NCBI RefSeq assembly: GCF_008704855.1
Contig: NZ_CP023691.1
Span: forward strand, 1,550,001-1,614,000
DNA length: 64,000 nucleotides
Origin: Streptomyces platensis
GTDB lineage: Bacteria; Actinomycetota; Actinomycetes; Streptomycetales; Streptomycetaceae
Direction of reading: 5' to 3'
The translations under genes were made by a program, and so were the position numbers. Every line of letters starts with the position of its first letter. Position 1 is the first letter of the stretch. Positions 18,411-27,383 of the stretch are shown piece by piece. Under the pieces are notes generated by a model. It worked only from the letters and a program-made list of their open reading frames with translations. It made no database searches and had not been told where the DNA came from.

Positions 18411-19553
18411 GAAGGTGCTGCTCTTGAGCCACCCGGAGATGTTGTCGGTGCGAGCCGCGATCGCGTCGGCGCTCTGACCGGACTGACCGAAACAGCCGGG
18501 ATGGTCGGCGCGACTTTGAACCGCCGTGATGCGTCCGTTGCCGTCGAGAACGGGGCCTCCGGCATCGCCCTTGCAGATCCGGCCGCCTGTCAGCTCCAGG
18601 GTGGTGGCGGCGTCGCCTTTCTGGGTCACGGTGCTGTGGTGCGGACTGCTGGGTACCCACTCAGTGGCGGTACGGCCGAACCCTGCAGCCAGCAGCGTAG
18701 TTCCATCAGCGGAGACGCTTCCCGCGAGCGTGGCGGGGTTGATGCCGGTGACCGGGGTGGCCAGCCGGGCGAGCAGCACGTCCCGGTCGCTCCGCGGGAT
18801 CAAATAATTGATCTTTACCGGGGGTTGCCCGGCGAAGGTGGCGGTGGCGTCGAGCGTTGGCGCAGCCGCGGTCCGCAGCGGGCGGGACGGGTTCTCCGTG
18901 AGGCAGCTTGCAGCAGTCAGCACCCATGTCCGGTCGATGAGTGCACCGCTGCAGCTTCGACCGCCCTCATAGCCCGGCTTGTTCACTGTGACGCGGGCCA
19001 ACCACGGACGATCGGCATCTCCCGACAACTTCGGAGGCGTTGGCCTGTCCTGACCTACGCCGATCTCGACCAGAAGGTGTTCGCGGGCCTGCGGGTCGGT
19101 GGATTCTCCGACCGGAGTCCAGGTGTCCTTGCCGACCTCAACTTCCACCTTCTTGCTGTCCGGCGTGGTGAGAGTGATGTCGGCAGCGTGATCGGCGCTC
19201 CCCTTGACCGCGAACACGGCCGGGATCTCCATGGTGAGGTACCCGGAAGTACCTGTGATGCGGAAGCAGACCTTGTCGTTCTTCCGTGACCACACCTCCA
19301 TCAACCCTGCTGAGCTGCCGCATTCGGCGAGGATGATGCGGCCGTCACCGCGCTTGAGAGTGATCCCCTTTTCTTCTTTGATCTTGTCTGCGTCCGGGTG
19401 GACGAAGTCTTCGATCGCATGGCCCGGCTGGGCGTCCGCAACTGTCTCCATCGGCAGTTGGGGTAAGGATCCGTGTGAGGTGGGGGCGATGACCGCGGTC
19501 GCGCAGGCCGCCGCTGCCGCACCCATGACGAGGGTCCGCCGTGCGAGATTCAT
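17106..19553 (-). CDS. Secreted trypsin-fold pseudoprotease with two LamG domains
   Basis: 815 residues. ATG 19553 is chosen for AAGGGA upstream and a typical signal peptide (MNLARRTLVMGAAAAACATA). Residues ~50-170 are an N-terminal beta domain. Residues ~180-390 are an S1 trypsin fold: CSGALIDRTWVLTAASCLT, DRDVLLARL, and CKGDAGGPVL. The TAAHC His is Ser216 and the GDSGGP Ser is Ala331, while Asp258 remains, so catalysis should be lost. I recall TAASC and GDTGGP variants in related Streptomyces proteins, so this may be a family trait rather than decay. Two LamG modules follow (about 395-600 and 605-815). It probably works as an extracellular binding protein. Confidence 0.8.
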   Translation of the reverse strand: MNLARRTLVMGAAAAACATAVIAPTSHGSLPQLPMETVADAQPGHAIEDFVHPDADKIKEEKGITLKRGDGRIILAECGSSAGLMEVWSRKNDKVCFRITGTSGYLTMEIPAVFAVKGSADHAADITLTTPDSKKVEVEVGKDTWTPVGESTDPQAREHLLVEIGVGQDRPTPPKLSGDADRPWLARVTVNKPGYEGGRSCSGALIDRTWVLTAASCLTENPSRPLRTAAAPTLDATATFAGQPPVKINYLIPRSDRDVLLARLATPVTGINPATLAGSVSADGTTLLAAGFGRTATEWVPSSPHHSTVTQKGDAATTLELTGGRICKGDAGGPVLDGNGRITAVQSRADHPGCFGQSGQSADAIAARTDNISGWLKSSTFSGKAAFGLDEGAGARRMSGGVAEEFVAQLGGGAELGVAGRTGTALRLNGTSSYAATAGPVVDTTKSFSVSAWVKLDNKDRNYTFLSQAGNRASGFQLYYSKTYDKWVFNRHTKDTDDTTIARSVSADAAQAGTWTHLAGVYDSATKKVQLFVNGKPQTAADFTTPWRADGGLQIGRLHFQGAWQENTRGLVDEVRTIQSVAAPADVAAIADGGLPTHLQELASFPLDEESGSARVSGGHGAGPVATLAGSGAQLGVVGKVGTALRLNGTSAYAATAGPVVDTTKSFSVSAWVKLDNKDRNYTFLSQAGNRASGFQLYYSKTYDKWVFNRHTKDTDDTTIARSVSADAAQAGTWTHLAGVYDSATKKVQLFVNGKPQTAADFTTPWRAGSTLQIGRLFYQGVWQEHFAGAIDNVRIWDRSIEAEELANEGIQITG

Positions 19554-19930
19554 GCAAGTCCCTTGCGTGAAAGGTGAGTTGATCCGCGCTCCCCTGTTCG
19601 GGGCGATCTTCGCCAAGTGCGGTGGCGGTACGGGCGCGGAGGTGCCGGAAATCGAAACACGCGTTCGCGTCCCCCACCACTCGACAAGTCAGGGCAAATC
19701 CGCTTATTACCGCCCGTATGGTCTTTGTGTTCCTTCTCACATCTTCACAGGATGTACACAGGTATCCAGCGAGTGCTTCACGTATATATGGTCACGCAAG
19801 CGCCCTCTCGTGTTGCTGGTCAACTCACCTATCGCTACCGAGACATGGGCGGGAAACCCACACGAACGTGTTCGTCGGCATGCCGTCGTCTGTGTGCCTG
19901 CCGCCGGGCGCGCCATCCGATAGGACCGCT
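19554..19930. promoter_or_regulatory. Divergent intergenic region
   Basis: A 377-bp space between the minus-strand pseudoprotease and the plus-strand ALF-repeat gene. It must hold both promoters, and its A+T content is higher than that of the neighbours (19670-19830). No operator or -35/-10 pair stands out. Reading frames across it (including an upstream extension of the ALF gene) look non-coding. Confidence 0.4.
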
Positions 19931-22900
19931 TTGGACACCAGTTACTGGAGCAGACGGCGCTTACTTGCCGCAGCAGCGGCTACTACTGCCGCAGCTGCCA
20001 CATCGAGCCTCGTCCTCAACCCTCTTGCGGCTGTGGCAGATGCCGCGGAGGGTGGCACCGACGAGGATCCGCTCAACCTGCCCGACACCGACCGGGCCAA
20101 GGCCGTCAAGGCGTGGATGACCGGAGGGAAAGCCACCCGGGCAGCCGCGGAAGCCGCACTCCTCGGCTCCGATGCCGAAATCAAAACATTTCTTGATCAT
20201 GAATTGCCCAGGGCAACGGTGGAGGACAACCGAGTCGCCATCATGACCGCCCTCGCTGGGGCCGGAAAGGGCACCCGCCGCGAGGCCGTCAAGGCGATCG
20301 ACGGCGGCGATGCGGCTATCGCCGCGTTCCTCAAGGACGGCTACGAGCCCGCCATCATGGAAGATCTCCGCGTCGCCACCACGACAGTGATGGCGACCGG
20401 CGACAAGGCCGTGCGCCGGGAGGCAGGCTCCGCCCTCGATACCGACACCCAGTCGGCCCTGGAAACCTTCCTCACCGGAGGCCAGTACACCGCCCGCCTG
20501 GAAGACATGCGGGTGGAGGTGTCAAAGATGCTCACAGAGGCGGGGCCGGAGGTGCAGAGGTACGCCTCCCGTGCCCTCTCCGGCAGCGCCCAGGAAATCG
20601 AGTGGTTCCTCGACACCGGCCAGCACATCGCCAGGGCCCGTGACCAGGAGTCGGCCACGATCGAGGAACTCGTCGCGGTCGTCGAACGCGAAGGCAAACG
20701 GGCCGACGCGAAGACGAAGCTGGCCGAGGAGGCCTCCGCCCGCGCCGTTACGGCAGCCGAGAAGGCGAAGGAAGCCGCACAGAAGGCGGCTGCCGAAGCC
20801 GAGGCCGCGAAGGACGATGTGGCCAAGTCCGGCAAGGCAGCCCGCAAGGCGGCGAGTGCCGCCAAGGGTGCCGCGGACGCCGCCCGCACAGCCATCCGCG
20901 CCTCTCACGCCGCAGTTGCCGCCTCCCGCCGCGCCGCCTGGGCAGCGACAGCGGCGAGCCAGGCCGCCGCCAGTGCGGGGAACGCCGCCGCCCGCGCCTA
21001 CAACTCCGCTATCGCCGCCTCCAAGGACGCCTCGCAGGCGAGCGCCGCAAAGAACGCGGCGATCGTTGCACGCAACGCTGCCTCCAAGGCCCGAAGCGCC
21101 GCGAAGGCCGCCGACCACGCCGCCACCGCCTCCGCACAGGCCGCCTCCGCCGGATCCGCCGCCGCCTCCGCCGCCCGTAATGCGGCTTCCGCAGCCGGCA
21201 GCGCAGCCGCGGCAGCCGCCGCGGCGGGCAAGGCCCAGGCCCAGGCGGCCGAAGCCAAGCGACAGGCGTCCATCGCCCATGCCAACGCCACCATCGCCAC
21301 CAACGCGGCCGGGACCGCCCAGGCGCTTGCCAATGCGTCCGCCGGGGCGGCGCGAACCGCACGTGATACCGCGAACTCCGCAGCCGACCATGCCGAGAAG
21401 GCCGCAGACGCTGCCGAGTGGGCGGCCAAGTATGCGGGGCAGGCCCTCGAATACGCCAAGAAATCGACCGAGTTCGCCAATGCAGCCACCGAAGCGGCCA
21501 ACAACGCCACGAAGGCGGTCACAAAGGCTGTCGAAGTGGAGAAGAAGGCGCGGGAGGCCGAATGGCAGCGTCTGGACGAGGACATGAAGCAGGCCCTGCA
21601 AGAGGCTCGGCAGCTCGCGCAGGTCGAAGAGCAGGAGCTGTCCGAGCTCGCCGATAAGCGTACGCAGAAGGAGCAGACCGACAAAGCTACGAAAGAGCTC
21701 ATCGCCCGCGCCGAGGCAGCACTGAAGGCGAACGACCTCGAACTGGCCACCACTACAGGGCGCCAGGCCGCCACTGCCCTCCTCGACTCACATGGCACCT
21801 GGACCAAAGAGGCGGCCCGCTTCGCCCTGTCGGGGGCAGAAGCCGACATCCACGCGTGGATTGACGCCGATCGGGCTCTCGCGCAGCAGCAGGACGACCA
21901 AGAGACCGTCCTCTACCTCGCCCAGACCTCCAGCCAGGCCATCGCCGAGGCGGCTCAGAAGGCGCTGGAGAGCGACGCACCGAACGCCGCCACCACGTTC
22001 CTGGAGACAGGCGCGATCGAGGCGGCCGCGATGGACAATCGCGTTCAGATCTTCCGCATCCTCGCCAACAGTCCCGGCTCCGCGGTCAAAAAGGCCGCGA
22101 ATGAAGCAGTCAACGCGGGTACCGCAACCGCGTTGCACGCATTCTTCGAGACCACCTACCAGGAGGCGCTGAAGCAGGATGACGCGGTCACCACCGCCGC
22201 CATCCTCGCCAAGGCAGGGCCCTACACAAAGGCCCACGCACAGGCCGCGATGGAGGGCCCGGCCTGGATGCGCCGCAACTTCGTCGCCACAGTGCAGCAC
22301 AAGACCGCCCAGCTGGACCACGACTCCGCCACCCACATCGCCGCCATCCAGGGCTCGATCGCCGCCGCCGCCAAGATCGCGCACAAGGCGCAGGAGGACG
22401 CGGCCCGTGCCCAGCAAGCGGCGGCCAAGGCACACAACGCAGCAACGGATGCGGCGGATTGGGCGGACAAGGCTGAGGAGTCGGCTAAACGTGCACTGTC
22501 GTCCGCGAAGGAGGCGAAGGCGAATGCGGATGCTGCGGACAAGTCGGCCGCGGCTGCGCAGGCTTCCGCGAACGAGGCGAAGAAGGCAGCCGCCACCGCC
22601 CGTTCGGCCGCGCGGTCGGCGAACTTCTCCGCCAATCGTGCTCTGAGCGCTGCGCACCGGGCTGTGGCCTCCGCCAATAGTGCGCAGGCCTCCGCCACCC
22701 AAGCCCGCGTCTCGGCCGTTCAGGCGGGCAAGGACGCCAAGACCGCGGCAGCGGCGGCCAGCCAGGCTCACCGGATCGCCGTGGCCAAGCGGAAGGCCGA
22801 ACGCGCGGCGGCCGCCAAAAAAGCAGCCGAGGAAGCGCGGAAAGCCAGGGAGAGCGACAACAATCCCGTCGACTCGCCCGATAACGACAGCGTCAACGGC

Positions 22901-23281
22901 GGCGACACGCCGTGGTGGAAGGACGCGGGGTGGTGGGCGGACACCACCAACAAGCTCAGCATCGCCACCGGGTTCATATCCGCCGGACTCGGCATCGCTG
23001 GGCTGATGTTCCCGCCGGCCGCGCCCGTTCTCGAAGCTCTCGCCGGCGGATTCGCCGTTGCCTCCTTAGCGCTCGGAGGGCTCAGCGCGGTGTTCACGGG
23101 CATCGAGCACGGATTCACGAGCCAGCAATTCTGGCAGTCCACGGGAAGCGCAGCCCTGGGCTTGATCACCTTCGGCCAGTCCAAGTGGATCGGAGCCCTG
23201 GGGGCCGGCAAGGTCGCAACGAAGATCACGCAGTTCGGTCACGACCTTGTATCGCCGATCACCGGATTGCTGGGGCTGTAG
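19931..23281 (+). CDS. Exported ALF-repeat coiled-coil protein, candidate polymorphic toxin
   Basis: About 1116 residues. TTG 19931 is chosen because AGGA sits 6 nt upstream and it gives a twin-arginine leader (MDTSYWSRRRLLAAAAATT); ATG 19880 is an alternative. ALF repeats follow (DTDRAKAVKAWMTGGKATRA, DAEIKTFLDHELPRATVEDN, AAIAAFLKDG), then a very long alanine-rich coiled coil (about 250-600), a second ALF block (ADIHAWIDADRALAQQ, AATTFLETGAIEAA), a second coiled coil, and a polar linker. The C-terminal ~110 residues are hydrophobic and glycine-rich (IATGFISAGLGIAGLMFPPA, AVASLALGGLSAVFTG), resembling a membrane-inserting tip. A small multi-span membrane gene follows, which fits a toxin-immunity pair; toxicity is inferred. 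Confidence 0.75.
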   Translation: MDTSYWSRRRLLAAAAATTAAAATSSLVLNPLAAVADAAEGGTDEDPLNLPDTDRAKAVKAWMTGGKATRAAAEAALLGSDAEIKTFLDHELPRATVEDNRVAIMTALAGAGKGTRREAVKAIDGGDAAIAAFLKDGYEPAIMEDLRVATTTVMATGDKAVRREAGSALDTDTQSALETFLTGGQYTARLEDMRVEVSKMLTEAGPEVQRYASRALSGSAQEIEWFLDTGQHIARARDQESATIEELVAVVEREGKRADAKTKLAEEASARAVTAAEKAKEAAQKAAAEAEAAKDDVAKSGKAARKAASAAKGAADAARTAIRASHAAVAASRRAAWAATAASQAAASAGNAAARAYNSAIAASKDASQASAAKNAAIVARNAASKARSAAKAADHAATASAQAASAGSAAASAARNAASAAGSAAAAAAAAGKAQAQAAEAKRQASIAHANATIATNAAGTAQALANASAGAARTARDTANSAADHAEKAADAAEWAAKYAGQALEYAKKSTEFANAATEAANNATKAVTKAVEVEKKAREAEWQRLDEDMKQALQEARQLAQVEEQELSELADKRTQKEQTDKATKELIARAEAALKANDLELATTTGRQAATALLDSHGTWTKEAARFALSGAEADIHAWIDADRALAQQQDDQETVLYLAQTSSQAIAEAAQKALESDAPNAATTFLETGAIEAAAMDNRVQIFRILANSPGSAVKKAANEAVNAGTATALHAFFETTYQEALKQDDAVTTAAILAKAGPYTKAHAQAAMEGPAWMRRNFVATVQHKTAQLDHDSATHIAAIQGSIAAAAKIAHKAQEDAARAQQAAAKAHNAATDAADWADKAEESAKRALSSAKEAKANADAADKSAAAAQASANEAKKAAATARSAARSANFSANRALSAAHRAVASANSAQASATQARVSAVQAGKDAKTAAAAASQAHRIAVAKRKAERAAAAKKAAEEARKARESDNNPVDSPDNDSVNGGDTPWWKDAGWWADTTNKLSIATGFISAGLGIAGLMFPPAAPVLEALAGGFAVASLALGGLSAVFTGIEHGFTSQQFWQSTGSAALGLITFGQSKWIGALGAGKVATKITQFGHDLVSPITGLLGL

Positions 23282-23306
23282 CCGGAATCTTGTTAGGATC
23301 CGCTCC

Positions 23307-23339
23307 AAGGGCTGGCGGCACACGTGACCGCCAGCCTTT
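23307..23339 (+). terminator. Hairpin between ALF gene and small membrane gene
   Basis: GGCTGGCGG and CCGCCAGCC form a 9-bp stem with a 9-nt loop, ending in TTTG. It sits 26 nt after the ALF stop and just before the ribosome-binding site of the next gene. It may attenuate read-through, or be a full terminator with a separate promoter for the downstream gene. Confidence 0.6.
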
Positions 23340-23362
23340 GGGCATGCCGAAAGGGGCACTTC

Positions 23363-23749
23363 ATGCTTGCTTCGCTCCCCCTCGTCTACCTGTTAGTCCT
23401 GGCCGCCGCGGCCACATCCCTCTTCTGCTTCTCCATGACTAAATGGATTCCAGGGCGAAAGGGCAGGACGGTCTTTCCTCTCGTATCCGCAGCATGCTGC
23501 CTCGGCATGATCCTGGTCGGCCGAATCCAATACCAGCACTGGCCCGTGCAGCACATGCTGATTCTGTATTCCTTCGCATGGGTGGGGCTCACGATCGGCC
23601 TCTTTCCGGCCAGGAAGCTCATGCACAAGTACGCCACGGAGATCAATGCGGGAGTCAAGAGAGAGAAGTATGATGTCCCCGCGCGTTATCAAGTTTCCGC
23701 GATTTCTTCCGTCATCATCGGATCGCTCCTGGGGATAATCCTGTCGTAG
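23363..23749 (+). CDS. Small multi-span membrane protein, candidate immunity protein
   Basis: 128 residues from ATG 23363, with AAAGGGG upstream. Four hydrophobic segments are visible: LVYLLVLAAAATSLFCF, PLVSAACCLGMILVG, HMLILYSFAWVGLTIGLFPA and ISSVIIGSLLGIIL, with short basic loops between. No enzyme motif is seen. Position directly behind a protein with a hydrophobic C-terminal tip suggests it protects the producer membrane, as small polytopic immunity proteins do for pore-forming toxins. It is also consistent with an unrelated membrane protein; homology is not recognised. Confidence 0.65.
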   Translation: MLASLPLVYLLVLAAAATSLFCFSMTKWIPGRKGRTVFPLVSAACCLGMILVGRIQYQHWPVQHMLILYSFAWVGLTIGLFPARKLMHKYATEINAGVKREKYDVPARYQVSAISSVIIGSLLGIILS

Positions 23750-23890
23750 CGGCCGAATCGGAAGTCCGAAGTCCGAATGCGGCCCAGGAGCGGGCGGGTG
23801 ATCGGTGCATGGCCACGTCGCCCGCACGGCTGAGGGGCCGCACGCACCTCCTCCTCGTACGGCCCCCGAACCACCGTCAGCCCGGATGGG

Positions 23891-24525
23891 TCACGAGGAC
23901 TGGGCCTGGTTGTAGAGGTTCTTGGCGTCGTCGCCGAAGTAGGGGCCGAACATGGTGTTGGGCCAGAACTGGTAGCCGAAGCTGTTCACCGAGGACTGGA
24001 GGCCGGTGCCGGTTTTTTCGTCGAACGAGGTGAACCAGGGGCCGCCGCTGGAGCCGCCGGTCATGTTGCAGGACAGGCCGTGGTCCTGGGAGAACAGCGG
24101 GTCCTTGATGGTGTTGCCGCTGCAGTAGATGAGCTTGCTGCCGTCGTACGGGGCGGCCGCGGGGAAGCCGAAGGCGTCCATCGGCTTGCTGTAGCCGGAG
24201 TTGAAGGACAGGCCCTGGCCGCCGACGACGTCGGTGAGCTTCTTGCCGTCGAGCGGGGCGACCACCGCGGCGCCGACGTCGTAGTTGATGTCCTCGCTCG
24301 CCGTCCACTGGGGGGGGCGAGTGTTTTGGCCGCCGGCCACTTGCCGTACGGGGCCTGGCCGTCGTGGTAGCCGGGGACGAAGACCCAGTTGGTGTGCCAG
24401 GCGCCCTGGAGCTTTACGCAGTGCCCGGCCGTGATCACTGTTCTCTTGTTGCCGCTGGTGACGGCGTCGCCGGAGCAGGAGGCGTTGCGGCCCTGGTAGG
24501 TGAAGAACACCCGGCCGGTGGTGGT
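23891..24525 (-). pseudogene. Truncated, frameshifted trypsin-like serine protease
   Basis: Minus-strand S1 protease without its N-terminal signal and propeptide region. Visible parts are [26 protein letters not shown] (catalytic His intact) and, in another frame, [18 protein letters not shown] and MTGGSSGGPWF (catalytic Ser intact), ending NLYNQAQSS. The frame changes at an eight-G run near 24311-24318, which could be real or a homopolymer error. The 5' end stops where the plus-strand MurA-like fragment begins (about 24526), so a deletion or rearrangement has removed the start in any case. Confidence 0.75.
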
Positions 24526-25704
24526 GGACACCCCGCTCGTGCTCACCGGTGCGCCGCCCATCCTCGACACCGGCGTGTGCGCGCAGATCCTCGCCTACAC
24601 CGGCATGCGCGTCACCGTGGACGGCGGGCACTTCAGCGTCGCCCCGGACGATGCCCTTCAGCCCGAGATCCACCGGGAGCTGGGACGCAAGGTACGCATG
24701 ACCTGCGTGCTCGCCTCTGCTGTGCTGGCACGCGCCGGACAGGTCTGGTTCCCCTACCCGGGCGGGGACGCGTTCTGCGCCCGGCTCATCGACCGGCACC
24801 TGGCGGCGATGGAGGCTGCCGGTGCGGTCGTCAGTGCGGACGAGGACGGCATCCGCGCCGTGTGTCCGCACGGGGTGCAGCCGTTCACGGTCGACGTCGC
24901 AACCCCGTACGGGCTGAGCCTCGGCGCCACCGTCTCCGCCTTGCTGCTCGCCTCCTGCGCGCCCGGCCGCAGTCTGATCGTGCACCCGAGCGTGGAGCCC
25001 GAGGTCACCGAGACCGCCCGGTTCTTGGCCGATCGGGGCATCCGCGTCCGGTGGGGGCCGCGGGGCCTGCACGTCGTCGGTGGCCACCACCCCATCGAGG
25101 GCGGCGCGTTCACCATTGCCGGGGACCGGATCGAGGCGGCCACGCTCATGATGGCGGCGGCGGCCACCGGCGGCGCCCTCACCCTCACCGGGATCTCCCA
25201 CGCCGAACTCCCCGACGGGCTGACCGCCACGCTCGCCGACGCCGGTGTGCTCCTGGCCGAAGTGCCCGGTGGGATCTCCGCGGTCCCGCACGGCGTCCTG
25301 CGGGCCGTAGACGCGTCAACCGGGCCTCACCCTGGGCTGCCGACCGACACCGCGCCGCAGCTCGCCGCGACGCTCACCCAGGCCCACGGCACCTCCCGCA
25401 TCACCGAGCGGATCTACCCCCGGCGCGACACCCACGTGCAGGGGCTCGCACAGTTCGGCGCGGAAATTTCCTCGAACGGCCCGGTCGTCTCCGTCCACGG
25501 GGCGACCCGCCTGCGCGCGGCGGACGTGGCCGGCGAAGACATCCGCGCTGCACAGCTCTGCTGGTTGCCGCCTTGGCCGCCAAGGGGACTTCTACGATCC
25601 GGGGCATGTACCACTTCCGGCGCGGCTACGGCCATCTGCTGACCACCCTCGCCACGCTGGGAGCCGACATCACCACCACCCCGGAGGCCCACCCATGCCC
25701 GTGA
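24526..25704 (+). pseudogene. MurA-like UDP-GlcNAc enolpyruvyl transferase fragment
   Basis: Plus-strand enolpyruvyltransferase (EPSP synthase/MurA superfamily). It begins abruptly at [20 protein letters not shown] and has [58 protein letters not shown] and [21 protein letters not shown] frameshift near 25550 sends the last part ([37 protein letters not shown]) into a different frame, ending at 25704. The N-terminal third is missing. Intact relatives make the first committed peptidoglycan precursor or act in specialised metabolism; this copy should be inactive. Confidence 0.75.
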
Positions 25705-26055
25705 CGACGTTCACTGCCGACGACCTGAACCGCCTGCGAGTCGCCGTCGCCTGCCGGCGGGGCGGCGGCCACCGCCCCCTCGACGACGTGGTGGCCGACG
25801 ACGCGACACCCGGTGGCGTCATCGTGTGCGGCACCCTCCACGGTCAGCGCGAGGTACTGACATCCGGCCTCATCGCACCCGAGTTGGGCAACGTCGCCCC
25901 GACCGAGGGCACCGTGTACGACGTAGCCAGCCTCACCAAGGTCCTCGCCACGTGGCCGCTGGCCGGACAAGCAGTAGAGGCTGGCCTCCTCGACCTGGAC
26001 GCGCCCGTGCGCGACGTGACGCTGCGTGGCAGCAGCGTTCTTCCGCTGACGCTGG
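25695..26055 (+). pseudogene. Serine hydrolase (beta-lactamase family) N-terminal fragment
   Basis: Starts at ATG 25695, overlapping the end of the MurA-like remnant, as coupled genes do. The SxxK nucleophile motif is visible in YDVASLTKVLATWPLAGQAV, followed by GLLDLDAPVRDVTLRG. The family sequence ends near 26050, and what follows in frame is antisense to the next remnant. Relatives are class C beta-lactamase/DD-peptidase-like hydrolases. More than half is missing, so it is not functional. Confidence 0.7.
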
Positions 26056-26069
26056 GGCTTCGGCTTACC

Positions 26070-26551
26070 GCCGTCAGTTCTTCGGCAAGGCGCTCCCGGT
26101 CCACTGCCGCACGGTCGGCCTGGGCGCCCTCGTCGCTGTACGCCGGCCCGACGCGCTCGCTGTGCATAACGCCACGGCAGGCAGAGCACTCGGGGCATTC
26201 AACGACCGAGCTCCCGTAGTAGCTGTGGTCGCGGTGCTGGGTGCGCGTGACGGCATGGTCGCAGGTGAGCGTCAGGTTCCAGGCGTCGAGATCCTTCTTC
26301 CTCTCGTCCTTCGACGGCAAGGACGCGAAAAGCTTGGCGAGCTTCTCCGACCTGCGCAGGCCCCATCGGAGGAGGCGGACAGCAGGCGGAACAGTGCTTC
26401 ACGCGCGATCCGCTAATGCTCCACCGACCGCCGTCCTCGCGGTGAGCATGCCGCTCCCGGAATCGCTCCGCCGCTGCGTCATGCTCTCGCCGCTCCCCCT
26501 CTGACAGGTACATCAGACCTGGCCAGTCACCGCGGGCCGTCATGCATAGGT
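26070..26551 (-). pseudogene. Unrecognised zinc-ribbon-like protein, apparently frameshifted
   Basis: Minus-strand sequence with coding character in two frames. An N-terminal part reads MTARGDWPGLMYLSEGERR, with a charged helix (AAAERFRERHAHRED). A downstream part reads LRRSEKLAKLFASLPSKDER, KKDLDAWNLTLTCDHAV, and VVECPECSACRGV with Cys/His spacing suggesting a metal ribbon, finishing near RERLAEELTA. The frames meet near 26350-26400. No family is recognised, and the right to call this a gene rests on the low-complexity-free, ordered composition only. Confidence 0.4.
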
Positions 26552-26571
26552 TCTCCACAACCTCAGCACGG

Positions 26572-26985
26572 TTACCGGGGGAGTTGGGCATGGATGGTTT
26601 TACCGGCTCCGGGGGCAGGGGTGATGGTCAGGTGCCTGGTGAGGTGGCGGATCATGTGCCAGCCGAAGCCACCGCTACCACCGTTGAGATCAGGTGCGCG
26701 TTCACGGGGGGCCGACGGGCTGAGGTCGCTGACCGCGGCGGTCAGCGTGTCCGGGCCGGCAGTGAGTTGGAGGGTGTACCGGCCACCGCCGTGGCGCAGT
26801 GCGTTGGTAGCGAGTTCAGAGACCACCAGGAGGAAGGCGTCCGCACGCTCGGGATCCGGCGCTGGGGTGAGGTTCTCGGTGAATGCTCGGGCCGCCTCGC
26901 GGGCCCGGTGGACGCTGTCCGGGCTTTCCCCCCGCACCACGGTCGGCACGGGATGAGGGGCGCTGATGATCTTCGTACCGTTCAT
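26572..26985 (-). CDS. RsbW-like anti-sigma/ATP-binding regulatory protein
   Basis: 137 residues from ATG 26985, with an AGGTGGGG-type ribosome-binding site. It has the HATPase_c_2 layout of Streptomyces serine-kinase regulators: SVHRAREAARAFTENL, N-box VVSELATNALRHGGG, and GGSGGFGWHMIRHLT as the lid/G-box, ending GAGKTIHAQLPR. Such proteins bind sigma or anti-anti-sigma factors and phosphorylate them. No sigma or STAS partner is adjacent, as is common for the many orphan copies in Streptomyces. Intact length. Confidence 0.8.
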   Translation of the reverse strand: MNGTKIISAPHPVPTVVRGESPDSVHRAREAARAFTENLTPAPDPERADAFLLVVSELATNALRHGGGRYTLQLTAGPDTLTAAVSDLSPSAPRERAPDLNGGSGGFGWHMIRHLTRHLTITPAPGAGKTIHAQLPR

Positions 26986-27262
26986 GCGTGTACACCCCAC
27001 CTGTGACCCGTTGCGCCTTTTGCCGTGGCAGGCAGTGTGCCCGCCCCTTCGGTTCCCACACCCCGGCAACGCGCTTCCTGGTGCAGTTTCCATCAGTCGT
27101 GGACGACAGAAGCCCGGCCATCACCTATACAGAAAATCTGCCATGACTGCGGTAGACATGCGGCGCCTCGGGGGTTAGTCTTTTCGTCGTAGCCAAGAGA
27201 TCGAAAGGCGCGGCAGAGGTCGAACTGCCGCGCGTGCAGTGTCAGAAGAGGCACGGCAGTGG

Positions 27263-27302
27263 AGTCGCGGGGCCGAAAGGTATGCACGTGGGCCCCGCGA
27301 CT
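27263..27302. terminator. Perfect 12-bp GC hairpin
   Basis: AGTCGCGGGGCC (27263-27274) pairs with GGCCCCGCGACT (27291-27302) around a 16-nt loop. It lies in the gap between the divergently transcribed RsbW-like gene and the leader of the MerR-like gene. It could be a terminator for antisense transcription or the 5' part of the leader; the second MerR-like locus has no obvious equivalent. Confidence 0.5.
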
Positions 27303-27383
27303 GACTGCCGGGCCGGGCGGCCCCAGGGACCGCCAGCGGAACCGCAGTAGCAGGTCAGCAGAAGAAAGAGGAGGAGGCAGACG

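Noticed and set aside
20522..21601. Glycine-rich minus-strand open frame
   Set aside because: It mirrors the alanine-rich coiled coil on the plus strand (Ala codons read as Gly/Arg) and has no independent support.
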